A DNA stretch of 64,000 nucleotides from Dryocosmus kuriphilus (GCA_038277395.1 CM076197.1:81825951-81889950); one strand, 5' to 3'; positions 24,230-37,030 are shown, counted from the first letter of the stretch. The notes: a model not told the origin generated them from the letters alone. Translations and numbers: made by a program.

Positions 24230-25722
24230 CACAGTGGGGCAAAATGACGAAAAAATGTTCAAAATACGATTCCAGCTACAATTTTAAACCGATTTAATTT
24301 TTTTTTTTTTTTCGAAAATTGAAGGCAAATAAATTTTCAAAAGATCCCTCGAGGCCGATTTGAAAAAAAATATATTGTTTACTTTATTTATACACAAAGT
24401 TGGCAAAAAGTCGTAAAATTTAAGAATTGTTACTATAATAACACGCAATTAATTCAAAATGATTGATGTTGGTGTTCAATCAATAAATAAACATTCTTGA
24501 AACATAACATAATAGTTTATCATAAATTAATCCATTATTATTAACAATTGTATTGTTATAAACAATGGTAGGTGATTTTTGAGTGGTTTTGGATACTTAT
24601 TAAGCGATTTTCATTTTTAATCCAATTTAAAGTAACATAAAGACATATGAAAGCAAAACGGAATATATTTCTTATGGTTATAAAACAAATTTTATAAAAA
24701 AATGCGCAGTTTAAGAAATTTTTGAGTGTTTGAGGTACTTTTTTTTTAAATGTGCTTTGTTTGACCTGGCAGTGATGTTTCACTATACTATATTGTCATT
24801 TTATAACAATTTCGTGATTGTTATAAACAAATTTTATAAACAAATGTACAGTTTGAGCAATTTTTAAGAGTTTCAGTTACTTTCTTTTTTAAACGTACAT
24901 TGTTAGTCTTGCAAGTGATACTTTTCTCAATTATATTCTCATTTCATGACAAATGTGATTGTTATAAACGAATTTTATAAATAAATGCGCAGTTTGAGCA
25001 ATTTTTGAGTGTTTAAGGTACTTTTTTTCTGAGCGTGCTTTGTTCGAACTAACAAAGTACGTTTGAAAAAAAAAGTAACTGAAACTCTTAAAAATTGCCC
25101 GAACTGTGCAATTATTTATAAAATTTGTTTATAACAATCACAAAATTGTTATGAAATGACAATATAGTTTATTGAAACATCACTGGGAGGTCAAACAAAG
25201 CACATTTAAAAAAAAAGTACCTCAAATACTCAAAAATTGCTCAAACTGCGCATTTGTTTATAAAATTTGTTTATAACCATAAGAAATATATTCCGTTTTG
25301 TCTTCATATGTTTTTGTGTTACTTTAAATTGGATTAATAACGAAAATCGCTTAATAAGTATCCAAAACCACTCAAAAGTCCCCCACCATTGTTTATAAAA
25401 ATAAACTTGTTAATAACAATTTATTAATTTATAATAAACTATTAGGTTATGTTTCACGAATGTTTATTTATTGATTTAACACTAATTTCAATCATTTCGA
25501 ATTAATTGCGTGTTATTATAGTAACAATTCTTAAATTTTACGACTTTTTGACAACTTTGTGTATAAATAAAGTAAAAAATAATTTTTTTTTCAAATTGGC
25601 CTCAAGGGATCTCTCAAGAATTTATACACCTTTAATTTTCAAAAAAAAAAAATCTTAAATCGGTTTAAAATTGTAGCCGGAATCGTATTTTGAACATTTT
25701 TTCGTCATTTTGTCCCACTATG
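24230..25722. mobile_element. Long foldback element with CACAGTGGGGC ends
   Basis: The left end CACAGTGGGGCAAAATGACG is inverted at the right end (CGTCATTTTGTCCCACTATG). The arms, about 700 bases each, meet near 25045. The arms carry a repeated block of about 170 bases containing AAACAAATTTTATAAACAAA and the CAGTTTGAGCAATTTTT words: about three copies on the left, two on the right. Poly-T or poly-A runs of 10-15 lie near both ends. No open frame above 75 codons was found, and none resembles a transposase. Confidence 0.85.
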
Positions 25723-25739
25723 AGGGGTGAGACTAGGAG

Positions 25740-26152
25740 AGGCTATTTTGAAATTTTTAGAAATTTTAGAAAATTTTTAGAAATTTTGGAAAATTTTTAA
25801 ATTTTGGATTTTTCTTAAAGTTTTGAAAATTTTTGGAAATTTTAAAAGTTTTGAATATTTCAACAGTTTTTGGAAATTTTCAGAAATTTCCAATATTTCG
25901 AAAAATTTTCAAAATTTCTAACAATTTCCAAAATTTCAAAAAATTTACAAAATTTACAAAAAAGTTATAAGGGGGGGGGGGGGGTAAGAGGGGGAGGCGG
26001 GGAAACAGTGTTTTCAGACCTGTGACGTAGCAGGATAAAAAACTGTGATGTAGACGGATGAAAAATTTTAAATGGCAGTTGTTTCTGTCTTTTGCCGTTC
26101 TTTGGAGAGAGATGGAAGGATTGAGTTGGGGTGATTGAATAGTAGAACGTTT

Positions 26153-26184
<32 letters not shown>

Positions 26185-26407
26185 TGATAAAGATAGGGCG
26201 GACAGAGTGGTGGGAGAGAGGGATTTTTTTAATTTAAAAAATTTTTGAGAATGCTTGAAATTTTTTGGAATCTTTTTGAAATTTTTGAAATTTTTAGAAA
26301 TTGTGAAAATCTTTGGAAATTTTCAAATTTTTTTAGAACTGTTGGAAATTTTCAAAATTTCCAAAATTTCGAAAAATATACAAAATTTTCAGAAAGGAAG
26401 AGGTGTT
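25740..26407. repeat. AT-rich low-complexity tracts, direct-repeat right copy and GA microsatellite
   Basis: 25740-25965 and 26225-26395 are made of AAATTTT/TTTGGAAATT words. A G run of 14 lies near 25971-25984. 25999-26146 is the right copy of the direct repeat described at 24056. (GA)n runs from about 26153 to 26175 and passes into a G run. No gene is present. Confidence 0.75.
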
Positions 26408-26518
26408 GTGAAAAATAGCGTGCATTACTCGGGATGAAACAACAGCGATCGCAACAACACAGTCGACTCGCTATAAACACTGTGTTTCCTCCCTAGTAAT
26501 GCAATATACTATTTCACA
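26408..26518. repeat. Short palindrome (MITE-like)
   Basis: GTGAAAAATAGCGTGCATTA with CTCGGGATGAAAC on the left is inverted on the right as GTTTCCTCCCTAGTAATGCA and TACTATTTCAC. The arms are about 38 bases with several mismatches around a 35-base loop. Confidence 0.7.
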
Positions 26519-28429
26519 TTATTACCGAACTAAAAAATTTCCTTTCAAACATTTCGTAGATATTGTTTCCAAAGTGCTATTTTATTTTATTTTATTCTGT
26601 TTTTTCTTCTTTTTTTTTTTAATTTTAAAAACGACTCTAGATATAATATTAGAAAAGAGCATAATTCTGTAGATTTCACCCAGGAAAACAGTTTTTTACT
26701 CATAAATATTTTTCGTATGTCGCATAGTTTCCGAGAAAACTGAAATTTTTTATTTTCAAATATATGAAATTTTCATTTCTAAATATACGAAATGATCATT
26801 TTTCTCAAAAATTAATACAATGATTTTTTTATTTCTGGGATTAAAATAACAAAGGAGTATCCTCGACACGGAAACTATTAAAAAACCGAATGTATAAATG
26901 TATAAATTAATGTATAAATATTTAAAAATTCTAATATGCTGCGTAAAAATGATTAAAAAGACACAATTTTCAATTATAACCTATCCGAAAAAACATTTCT
27001 TCGCAAGTTGAAAAGCATGAAACACTGTTTCCCCATTTTTATCAATACAAATTAAAGCGTAATTTATATTACGAAAGAAAAAAACAATTTTAAATAATTT
27101 GTATATTAGAACTTGAGATCCTTAAAATTATGTTTTGTATTCTAAAATAATTAGTTGCATTTTATAATTATAAGTATTTTTCGGTTTAAATTTACAAGAA
27201 AGAATTCTTTATTTCCTATTTCTTTAATAGTTTAATTAATCTAACAATGAATCATTTTTATATATTTTTCAATAATTTCTGAAGCACTAAAAATACATTT
27301 TTGAATAACAACTTCAGATTTTAGATACATGAATAGATTCACCAATTTGGAAATGTTTTTAAATAATAAAAATGCCAACAGAATTTGAAAAATTTCAAAG
27401 ATTTCAAGAAAATTTAAAATATTTTACAAAATTGCAATAATCTCAAAGGATTTCAAATATCTCAAACGATTTTAAAACTTTTCAAATTATATTTCAAACA
27501 TTTTCAAAAGATTTCAAAGATTTCGCGAAAAATCATACCCCAGACTTCAAGACTAATTAACAACAAAAATGTAATTAAGACAGTACTGAATTGTCACCAA
27601 TAACAATTTCAATTTAATATTACAATTTTGGCGAATATTATCCATTACACGGCAGATTGGGCGCAGGTGCCGAGGCGAATTATGCAGCAAATGTATACCC
27701 GCACAACCTACCACATCATTTTGCATCTTTCCGGTAGATATATATGTACGGAAATTGCGGTATACTGACCAGTCCGAATACATTTTAAAGGTACACAATA
27801 TCTGCAAATGTACATTTATATATTACCAATGTAGCATTTATGTGCTTATGAATACTGAATATATGTGATCTATGCATGGGTTTAAGTATATATTTAATGA
27901 GCAAACATGATATATAGATTTCCATACGCACCCATCATTAGCATGCTTCACAAAACACCTGCACAGGTAAACCAGAGCTAACCCACCTCTGCAGAATATG
28001 CATGATGGGATCTACCTCTGTCCTTCATGTATGTGCCACCCACACACATTCATACAGAAACGCTATATACCCCTATATCGCGGCAAGCCTCGAAATTAAC
28101 GGGCAATGAGCGTAATTATTTCAATGGTCGCAGTGGCTGGCTCAGCTGGACGACCTACATTTCGATAACTCGACAAAACTACCCCTAATATTGTTAGATT
28201 AACATTCACTCGCATTTCACGCAGTGCCACGCCAAATTCAGACGACGAAATCATCCGGCTAGAAGGATCCGGTTAATCAAATAGAGAAGAGCCAATTTGC
28301 AAGCATTAAAGCTAATTACAAAAGTGGAATAACGAAATATTAATTTTCAGAATGTATGGTTTTTTTATTAGTCTAGTTTCCAGGCTAGATTTTCTACTAT
28401 TTACGTAAAAGCTAAGGTTCTTATCGAGG
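26519..28429. other. No gene supported
   Basis: 26519-27560 is AT-rich low complexity (TTTCAAA words from 27390). 27560-28420 is better balanced and looks unique, with no frame above 84 codons. It ends where the satellite locus begins. Confidence 0.5.
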
Positions 28430-28725
28430 GTGGCCAGCGACCTTGAAAACCTTGAAAACCTGGAATTCTCCTTGAATTTTTTTTCGGGATAAAGTTCCGA
28501 AAAGCACTTACCTCCGATTAATTCGAAACTTCGTATACCTACGTATTTTGACGCGCTGATCACGAATATCATAGTGGAAATATCTCGGAAAATACTCGCA
28601 ACTTTGATTTTCAAGGTCAAAACTGCAAAAAAAACTATAAGAATTTCATGTTTTTCCGTTTATTTCAGTAAATAATAAAAATTTACAAAAAGCTTTAAAC
28701 AAAAGTTGTAGATGTCGTTACGAAG
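28430..28725 (-). repeat. Inverted, diverged monomer of the 322-bp satellite
   Basis: Read on the minus strand this block matches the 322-base unit: TTGACCTTGAAAATCAA, then GCGTCAAAATACGTAGGTAT, then TTAATCGGAGGTAAG. It also carries the closing sequence that appears after the last unit of the array at about 34970-35040 (TTTTCGGAAC... and AAAACCT...CTCCTT). The array is therefore capped by the same terminal sequence in opposite orientations. Confidence 0.85.
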
Positions 28726-28794
28726 TGTAGAATTGTAAATAGGCATTAATGCTAAAACAAATGGAGTAATGGCAAAAGATATGCTTCAACGAAA

Positions 28795-29515
28795 CATTAG
28801 GGGACAAATGGGGTCGTGTGTGATCTAAGTTATTTTTGTGACCAGCCATAGGGGTGCCTTCCCGTCCCCCATGAGACGTTGGAAAGGGGGCCGTGTGTGA
28901 CCGAAATTATTTTTGTGACCAGTCATAAGGTTGCCTTCCCGTCCCCCATAAGACGTTGGAAAGGGGGTCGTATGTGACCTAAGTTATTTCTGCGACCAGT
29001 AATAAGGTTGTCTTTCCGCCCCCATGAAACCTTGGAAAGGGGGTCGTGTGTGACCTAAGTTATTTCTGTGACCAGTCATAAGGTTGCCTTTCCGCCCCCA
29101 TGAGACGCTGAAAAGGGGGTCGTGTGTGACCCAAGATATTTCTGTTGCCACTCATAGGGGTGCCTTCCCGTCCTCCATGAGACCTTGGAAAGGGGGTTGT
29201 ATGTGACCTAAGTTATTTCTGTGACCAGCCATAAGGGTGCCTTTCCACCCCCATGAGACGTTGGAAAGGGGGTCGTCTGTGACCTAAGATATTTCTGTTG
29301 CCAGTCATAGGGGTGCCTTCCCGTCCCCCATGAGACCTTGGAAAGGGGTTCGTGTGTGACATAAGTTATTTCTGTGACCAGTCATAAGGTTTCCTTTTCG
29401 CCCCCATGAGATGTTGGAAAGAGGGTCGTGTGTGACCTAATTTATTTCTGTGACCAGTTATAAGGTTACCTTTCCGCCCCCATGAGACGTTGCAATGGGT
29501 GTCGTGTGTGACCTA
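28795..29515. repeat. 77-bp minisatellite array, about nine units
   Basis: Units of 77-78 bases repeat GTGTGTGACCTAAGTTATTT, CTGTGACCAGTCATAAGG, TTGCCTTCCCGCCCCCATGA and GACGTTGGAAAGGGGG. The unit is GC-richer than its surroundings. The words GTGACCTAAGT.ATT also occur in every 322-base unit just downstream, so the two repeats probably share an origin. A relative lies at 62690-63085. Confidence 0.9.
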
Positions 29516-29524
29516 AAAAATTCT

Positions 29525-32500
29525 ACACTTCGTACCGACATTTCCCTTCTTTTCTCGAAAACTGACAGTTGTACGGTAAAAACATATTAAACATAAAATA
29601 TGTATTTTTAAAAGATCTACAACTTTAGCTTAAGGCTTTTCTGCAAATTTAATAATTTACTGAAAGAAACGGAAAAACATGAAATTTGTATAGTTTTTTG
29701 GGCTTTTGACCTTGAAAATCAAATTTTCGGTTATTTTCACTATCATATTCGTAATTAGCACGTCAAAATACATAGGTATACGGAGTTTCCAATTAATCGG
29801 AGGTAAGCGCTTTTCGGTAGTTCACCCTTGTGACCTAAGTAATTCTACACTTCGCACCGACATTTCCCTTCTTTTCTCGAAAACCATCAGTCGTAGGGTG
29901 AAAACATATAAAACATTATATATGTATTTTTAAAAGATCTACAACTCTTGTTTAAATTTTTTTGCAAATTTTTATTATTTACTGAAATAAACGGAAAAAA
30001 ACATGAAATTTGTATAGTTTTTTGTGCTTTTGACCTTAAAAATCAAATTTTCGGGTATTTTCACTACCATATTCATAATAAGCGCGTCAAAATACATAGG
30101 TATACGGAGTTTCAAATTAATCGGAGGTAAGCGCGTTTCCGTAGTTCACCCTTGTGACCTAAGTAATTCTACACTTCGCACCGACATTTCCCTTCTTTTC
30201 TCGAAAACTAACATTTGTGCGGTAAAAACATATTAAACATAAAATATGTATTTTTAAAAGATCTACAACTTTTGTTTAAAGCTTTACTGCAAATTTAATA
30301 ATTTACTGAAAGAAACGGAAAAAATATGAAATTTGTATAGTTTTTTGGGCTTTTGACCTTGAAAATCAAATTTTCGGTTATTTTCACTGTCATATTCGTA
30401 ATTAGCGCGTCAAAATACATAGGTATACGGAGTTTCCAATTAATCGGAGGTAAGCGCTTTTCGGTAGTTCACCCTTGTGACCTAAGTAATTCTACACTTC
30501 GCACCGACGTTTCCCTTCTTTTCTCGAAAACTAACATTTGTGCGGTAAAAACATATTAAACATAAAATATGTATTTTTAAAAGATCTACAACTTTTGCTT
30601 AAAGCTTTACTGCAAATTTAATAATTTACTGAAAGAAACGGAAAAATATGAAATTTGTATAGTTTTTTTTGGGCTTTTGACCTTGAAAATCAAATTTTCG
30701 GGTATTTTCACTATCATATTCGTAATTAGCGCGTCAAAATACATAGGTATACGGAGTTTCAAATTAATCGGAGGTAAGCGCGTTTCGGTAGTTCACCCTT
30801 GTGACCTAAGTAATTCTACACTTCGCACCGACATTTCCCTTCTTTTCTCGAAAACTAACATTTGTGCGGTAAAAACATATTAAACATAAAATATGTATTT
30901 TTAAAAGATCTACAACTTTTGTTTAAAGCTTTACTGCAAATTTAATAATTTACTGAAAGAAACGGAAAAATATGAAATTTGTATAGTTTTTTGGGCTTTT
31001 GACCTTGAAAATCAAATTTTCGGTTATTTTCACTGCCATATTCGTAATTAGCGCGTCAAAATACATAGGTATACGGAGTTTCCAATTAATCGGAGGTAAG
31101 CGCTTTTCGGTAGTTCACCCTTGTGACCTAAGTAATTCTACACTTCGCACCGACATTTCCCTTCTTTTCTCGAAAACCATCAGTCGTAGGGTGAAAACAT
31201 ATAAAACATTATATATGTATTTTTAAAAGATCTACAACCTTTGTTCAAAATTCTTTTGCAAATTTTTATTATTTACTGAAATGACCGGAAAAACATGAAA
31301 TTTGTATAGTTTTTTGTGCTTTTGACCTTAAAAATCAAATTTTCGGGTATTTTCACTATCATATTCGCAATTAGCGCGTCAAAATACATAGGTATACGGA
31401 GTTTCAAATTAATCGGAGGTAAGCGCATTTCGGTAGTTCACCCTTGTGATCTAAGTAATTCTACACTTCGCACCGGCATTTCCCTTCTTTTCTCGAAAAC
31501 TGACAGTTGTACAGTAAAAACATATTAAACATAAAATATGTATTTTTAAAAGATCTACAACTTTTGTTTAAAGCTTTTCTGCAAATTTAATAATTTACTG
31601 AAAGAAAAAAAAAAAAACATGAAATTTGTATAGTTTTTTGTGCTTTTGACCTTAAAAATCAGGGTATTTTCACTACCATATTCGTAATAAGCGCGTCAAA
31701 ATACATAGGTATACGGAGTTTCAAATTAATCGGAGGTAAGCGCGTTTCGGTAGTTCACCCTTATGACCTAAGTAATACTACACTTCGCACCGACATTTCC
31801 CTTCTTTTCTCGAAAACTAACATTTGTGCGGTAAAAACATATTAAACATAAAATATGTATTTTTAAAAGATCTACAACTTTTGATTAAAATTTTTTTGCA
31901 AATTTTTATTATTTACTGAAATAAACGGAAAAACATGAAATTTGTATAGTTTTTTGTGCTTTTGACCTTAAAAATTAAATTTTCGGGTATTTTCACTATC
32001 ATATTCGTAATTAGCGCGTCAAAATACATAGGTATACGGAGTTTCAAATTAATCGGAGGTAAGCGCTTTTCGGTAGTTCACCCTTGTGACCTAAGTAATT
32101 CTACACTTCGCACCGACATTTCCCTTCTTTTCTCGAAAACTATCAGTTACGGGGTAAAAAACATATAAAACATTAAATATGTATTTTTAAAAAATCTACA
32201 ACGTTTGTTTAAAGCTTTTCTGCAAATTTAATAATTTACTGAAAGAAACGGAAAAATATGAAATGTGTATAGTTTTTGGCTTTTGACCTTGAAAATCAAA
32301 TTTTCGGGTATTTTCACTACCATATTCGTAATTAGAGCGTCAAAATACATAGGTATACGGAGTTTCAAATTAATCGGAGGTAAGCGCTTTTCGGTAGTTC
32401 ACCCTTGTGACCTAAGTAATTCTACACTTCGCACCGACATTTCCCTTCTTTTCTCGAAAACTATCAGTTACGGGGTAAAAACATATAAAACATTAAATAT

Positions 32501-35000
32501 GTATTTTTAAAAAATCTACAACGTTTGTTTAAAGCTTTTCTGCAAATTTAATAATTTACTGAAAGAAACGGAAAAATATGAAATTTGTATAGTTTTTTGG
32601 GCTTTTGACCTTGAAAATCAAATTTTCGGGTATTTTCACTATCATATTCGTAATTAGCGCGTCAAAATACATAGGTATACGGAGTTTCAAATTAATCGGA
32701 GGTAAGCGCGTTTCGGTAGTTCACCCTTGTGACCTAAGTAATTCTACACTTCGCACCGGCATTTCCCTTCTTTTCTCGAAAACTGACAGTTGTACGGTAA
32801 AAACATATGAAACATAAAATATGTATTTTTAAAAGATCTACAACTTTTGTTTAAAGCTTTACTGCAAATTTAATAATTTACTGAAGGAAACGGAAAAATA
32901 TGAAATTTGTATAGTTTTTTTGGGCTTTTGACCTTGAAAATCAAATTTTCGGGTATTTTCACTATCATATTCGTAATTAGAGCGTCAAAATACATAGGTA
33001 TACGGAGTTTCAAATTAATCGGAGGTAAGCGCTTTTCGGTAGTTCACCCTTGTGACCTAAGTAATTCTACACTTCGCACCGACATTTCCCTTCTTTTCTC
33101 GAAAACTATCAGTTACGGGGTAAAAACATATAAAACATTAAATATGTATTTTTAAAAAATCTACAACGTTTGTTTAAAGCTTTTTCTGCAAATTTAATAA
33201 TTTACTGAAAGAAACGGAAAAATATGAAATGTGTATAGTTTTTTGGGCTTTTGACCTTGAAAATCAAATTTTCGGGTATTTTCACTACCATATTCGTAAT
33301 TAGAGCGTCAAAATACATAGGTATACGGAGTTTCAAATTAATCGGAGGTAAGCGCTTTTCGGTAGTTCACCCTTGTGACCTAAGTAATTCTACACTTCGC
33401 ACCGACATTTCCCTTCTTTTCTCGAAAACTATCAGTTACGGGGTAAAAACATATAAAACATTAAATATGTATTTTTAAAAAATCTACAACGTTTGTTTAA
33501 AGCTTTTCTGCAAATTTAATAATTTACTGAAAGAAACGGAAAAAAAAAAAATATGAAATTTGTATAGTTTTTTGGGCTTTTGACCTTGAAAATCAAATTT
33601 TCGGGTATTTTCACTATCATATTCGTAATTAGCGCGTCAAAATACATAGGTATACGGAGTTTCAAATTAATCGGAGGTAAGCGCGTTTCGGTAGTTCACC
33701 CTTGTGACCTAAGTAATTCTACACTTCGCACCGGCATTTCCCTTCTTTTCTCGAAAACTGACAGTTGTACGGTAAAAACATATGAAACATAAAATATGTA
33801 TTTTTAAAAGATCTACAACTTTTGTTTAAAGCTTTACTGCAAATTTAATAATTTACTGAAGGAAACGGAAAAATATGAAATTTGTATAGTTTTTTGGGCT
33901 TTTGACCTTGAAAATCAAATTTTCGGGTATTTTCACTATCATATTCGTAATTAGAGCGTCAAAATACATAGGTATACGGAGTTTCAAATTAATCGGAGGT
34001 AAGCGCTTTTCGGTAGTTCACCCTTGTGACCTAAGTAATTCTACACTTCGCACCGACATTTTCCTTCTTTTCTCGAAAACTATCAGTCACGGGGTAAAAA
34101 CATATAAAACATTAAATATGTATTTTTAAAAGATCTACAACTTTTGTTTAAAGCTTTTCTGCAAATTTAATAATTTACTGAAAGAAACGGAAAAACATGT
34201 AATTTGTATAGTTTTTTGGGCTTTTGACCTTGAAAATTAAATTTTCGGGTATTTTCACTATCATATTCGTAATTAGCGCGTCAAAAAATACATAGGTATA
34301 CGGAGTTTCAAATTAATCGGAGGTAAGCGCTTTTCGGTAGTTCACCCTTGTGACCTAAGTAATTCTACACTTCGCACCGACATTTCCCTTCTTTTCTCGA
34401 AAACTATCAGTCTCGGGGTAAAAACATGTAAAACATTAAATATGTATTTTTAAAAGATCTACAACTTTTGTTTAAAATTTTTTTGCAAATTTTTATTATT
34501 TACTGAAATAAACGGAAAAACATGAAATTTGTATAGTTTTTTGTGCTTTTGACCTTAAAAATTAAATTTTCGGGTATTTTCACTATCATATTCGTAATTA
34601 GCGCGTCAAAATACATAAGTATACGGAGTTTCAAATTAATCGGAGGTAAGCGCGTTTCGGTAGTTCACCCTTGTAACCTAAGTAATTCTATACTTCGCAC
34701 CGGCATTTCCCTTCTTTTCTCGAAAACTGTCAGTCGCAGGGTAAAAACATATTAAACATTAAATATGTATTTTTAAGAGATCTACAACTTTTGCTTAAAA
34801 TTTTTTTGCAAATTTTTATTATTTACTGAAATAAACGGAAAAACATGAAATTTTTAGTTTTTTGGGATTTTGACCTTAAAAATCAAATTTGCGGGTATTT
34901 TCACTATCATATTCATAATCAGCGTGTCAAAATACATAGCTATACCAGGTTTCAAAATAATCGGAGGTAAGCGCTTTTCGGAACTCAACCCTTTTTTTAA
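29525..35000 (+). repeat. 322-bp satellite array, about 17 units, with a conserved short open frame
   Basis: Units of 320-329 bases follow head to tail. Their equivalent points are at 29706, 30030, 30353, 30677, 30999, 31322, about 31648, 31962, 32283, 32605, 32928, 33251, 33580, 33902, about 34226, 34549 and about 34870. Most hold an open frame of 68-82 codons beginning near TLKIKFSGIFTIIFVIS and containing RSFKLIGGKR and VHPCDLSNSTLRTDISLLFS. The unit near 31648 has a short deletion that breaks the frame. Each unit also has CGGAGGTAAGCGC, a good splice-donor look-alike. Between 31322 and 33902 the variants recur every third unit (about 975 bases), a higher-order repeat. Function unknown. 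Confidence 0.95.
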
Positions 35001-35045
35001 AGCTTGAAAACCTGTAAATCTCCTTCAATTTTTCACGAGAACTTT
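35001..35045. repeat. Right cap of the satellite locus
   Basis: After the last unit the sequence runs AAAGCTTGAAAACCTGTAAA, TCTCCTTCAATTTTTCACG, the inverted counterpart of 28440-28500. This makes 28430-35045 look like one element with inverted ends whose interior expanded into arrays. Confidence 0.65.
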
Positions 35046-35417
35046 GAATTAAACATTTTTTTCTTTTCAAGCAGTTATTTTATTGAAATGCGAAAATTTA
35101 TTTAAATCTTTTAGTCTATTATGAAAGAAACATCTCGTTTATACGAAATCTTGCTACCGAAAAGTTTTCTACTTATTAAAATATAATTTATCTTTTACGC
35201 GTTACAGATTAAATAAAGAGATTGATAGCTATTTGTTGTAGACCTTACCAATTATTTTTTAGATTGCAATTAACATACTTTAATATTGTGAATAATTCCA
35301 TAAGTTTTAAATTTATTCTCCGCTAATATAGAATCTTAAAGTATACACTTTTTTGGAATATTCAACTTACAAATTTTAATATGTAGTACATTGTGTTCGG
35401 CTTCAACGTTCACACAG

Positions 35418-35832
35418 TAATTTACGCGACGAAATTTCGATTTCTCGCGTCATTCATGGGAAATAACGAGCAGAGAGGGACCGGTTCGATGTGAACGATA
35501 CACCTTCAAAACAGCAATTTTTACAATTTGTGAATGTCGATTGAGTCTGCTTTGGTACGAAAGAGTAAGCCACGAAGTAAGCGCACTTGTTACGAGAAAG
35601 AAAGTGGGAGAGAGAGAGAGCGTGAGAATAGATTCTGTTCTACTACCTTTTCTGACGAAATTGACTCGTCGAAAGATGCCCACTGCGCATGACGATGCGT
35701 ACGGCAAACGAATTTTTCCCCGATATGCTATGCAGGACCCCCCACCACAAGCGTTTTTTACTCGATATGGCAATGCATCACGCGCTTCCCAGAATGGCGC
35801 GAGAGACGGAATTTCGTCGCGTAAAAATTATT
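35418..35832. mobile_element. MITE with about 43-bp inverted ends
   Basis: The left end TTTACGCGACGAAATTTCGA, TTTCTCGCGTCATTCATGGG is inverted at 35787-35830 with a few mismatches. Flanking TAA or TTA bases would fit a three-base duplication but could not be settled. The interior has overlapping open frames on both strands (107 and 97 codons), which look like chance in GC-richer sequence. Confidence 0.75.
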
Positions 35833-35929
35833 AATTGAAAATTTCTATGTTAATTCAGTTTAGGAATTAGAATGAGTCATGGCCATATAAACGGATTTTT
35901 CAAGGGTTTCACCACTCGGTTTTTGAGTG

Positions 35930-36745
35930 TACATCAGCTTACAAGACATTACTAAAGATTTCAAAAGGTTTCAAGATATTTCAAAGATTTTTAAATATTT
36001 AAAAGGATCTTGAACGTTTTACAGAGATTTCAAAGATTTAAAAAAGGCATGTACATCAGATTTCAAATACTTCACAACAATTTCACAAAGCTTTCAAAAC
36101 TTTTAAAAGATTTAAAGGATTTAAAAGATTTTAAGACATTTTGAAGATTTGAAAAGATTTCACTAAGATTTCAAATAGGTCAATGACTTCAACGAATAAA
36201 AAAGATTTCACAAACAAAGATTTAAGCAAAGTTTCACAAATATTTCGAAAGATTTCACAAAAATTTCATAAAAATTTCAAAAGAATATATAAGAATTTCA
36301 AAGGTTTCAAAAAGGGTACAGTACACCAAATTTCAAAGATTTCAAAACATTTGAAATATTTTAAACGGTTTCAAATATTTCAATATGTCAAATGAATACA
36401 AAAGATTTCACAAATATTTCAAAGATGTTAAACTATTTCAAAAGGTTTCAACCAATTTGAGAAGATTTCTAAAGATTTCAATGATCTCAAATGAACACAA
36501 AAGATTTCACAAACAAAGTTTAAAGAAAGCTGTCACAAATATTTCAAAGATTTCATACTAATTTCAAAGGATTTCAAAGGTTTCAAGGATTTTAAAGATT
36601 TCAAGGATTTCAAATATTTTACAAAAATTTTTAAAGATTGCAAAAAATTTTACAGAAATTTAAAGATTTCACAAAGATTTTAAGTACTTGAAGAGATTTC
36701 AACGAATTCACAAAGATTTCAAAGATTTCAAGGATTTCTAAGAGG
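35930..36745. repeat. Low-complexity AAAGATTTCA tract
   Basis: About 800 bases built from degenerate copies of AAAGATTTCA and AAATATTTCA words, about 10-12 bases apart. A lysine- and phenylalanine-rich frame (36183-36395) results from the repeat and is not a gene. Confidence 0.85.
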
Positions 36746-37030
36746 ACTTGGGTTCGCAAGAAATTAAGAATTTGTTTATTTATGGTTCTGCTGCTTTCTT
36801 TAAAAATTATTGGCCAATGATAAATGAAATGGCTAATTTTTTACATCTGTAACAAATGGTTATTTTATTATTTCATGTAAAAAAGGAGACCTGGCAAAAC
36901 TTGACTTCTTAACTTGGAAAACCTGGAAAAAACTTTGAATTTCATTGCTAGGAGAAGCTGGACACCCTGTTATCCTATCCTAATGATCAAGAGCTGATTT
37001 TATTCCTTGAAAGATCCATTACAATCTTTT

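Noticed and set aside
29525..35000. CRISPR-like array
   Set aside because: The units are 322 bases with no spacer pattern, in a eukaryotic context. It is a satellite.
35450..35834. Overlapping frames of 107 and 97 codons on both strands
   Set aside because: They lie wholly inside a MITE with inverted ends, and neither strand shows a known motif.
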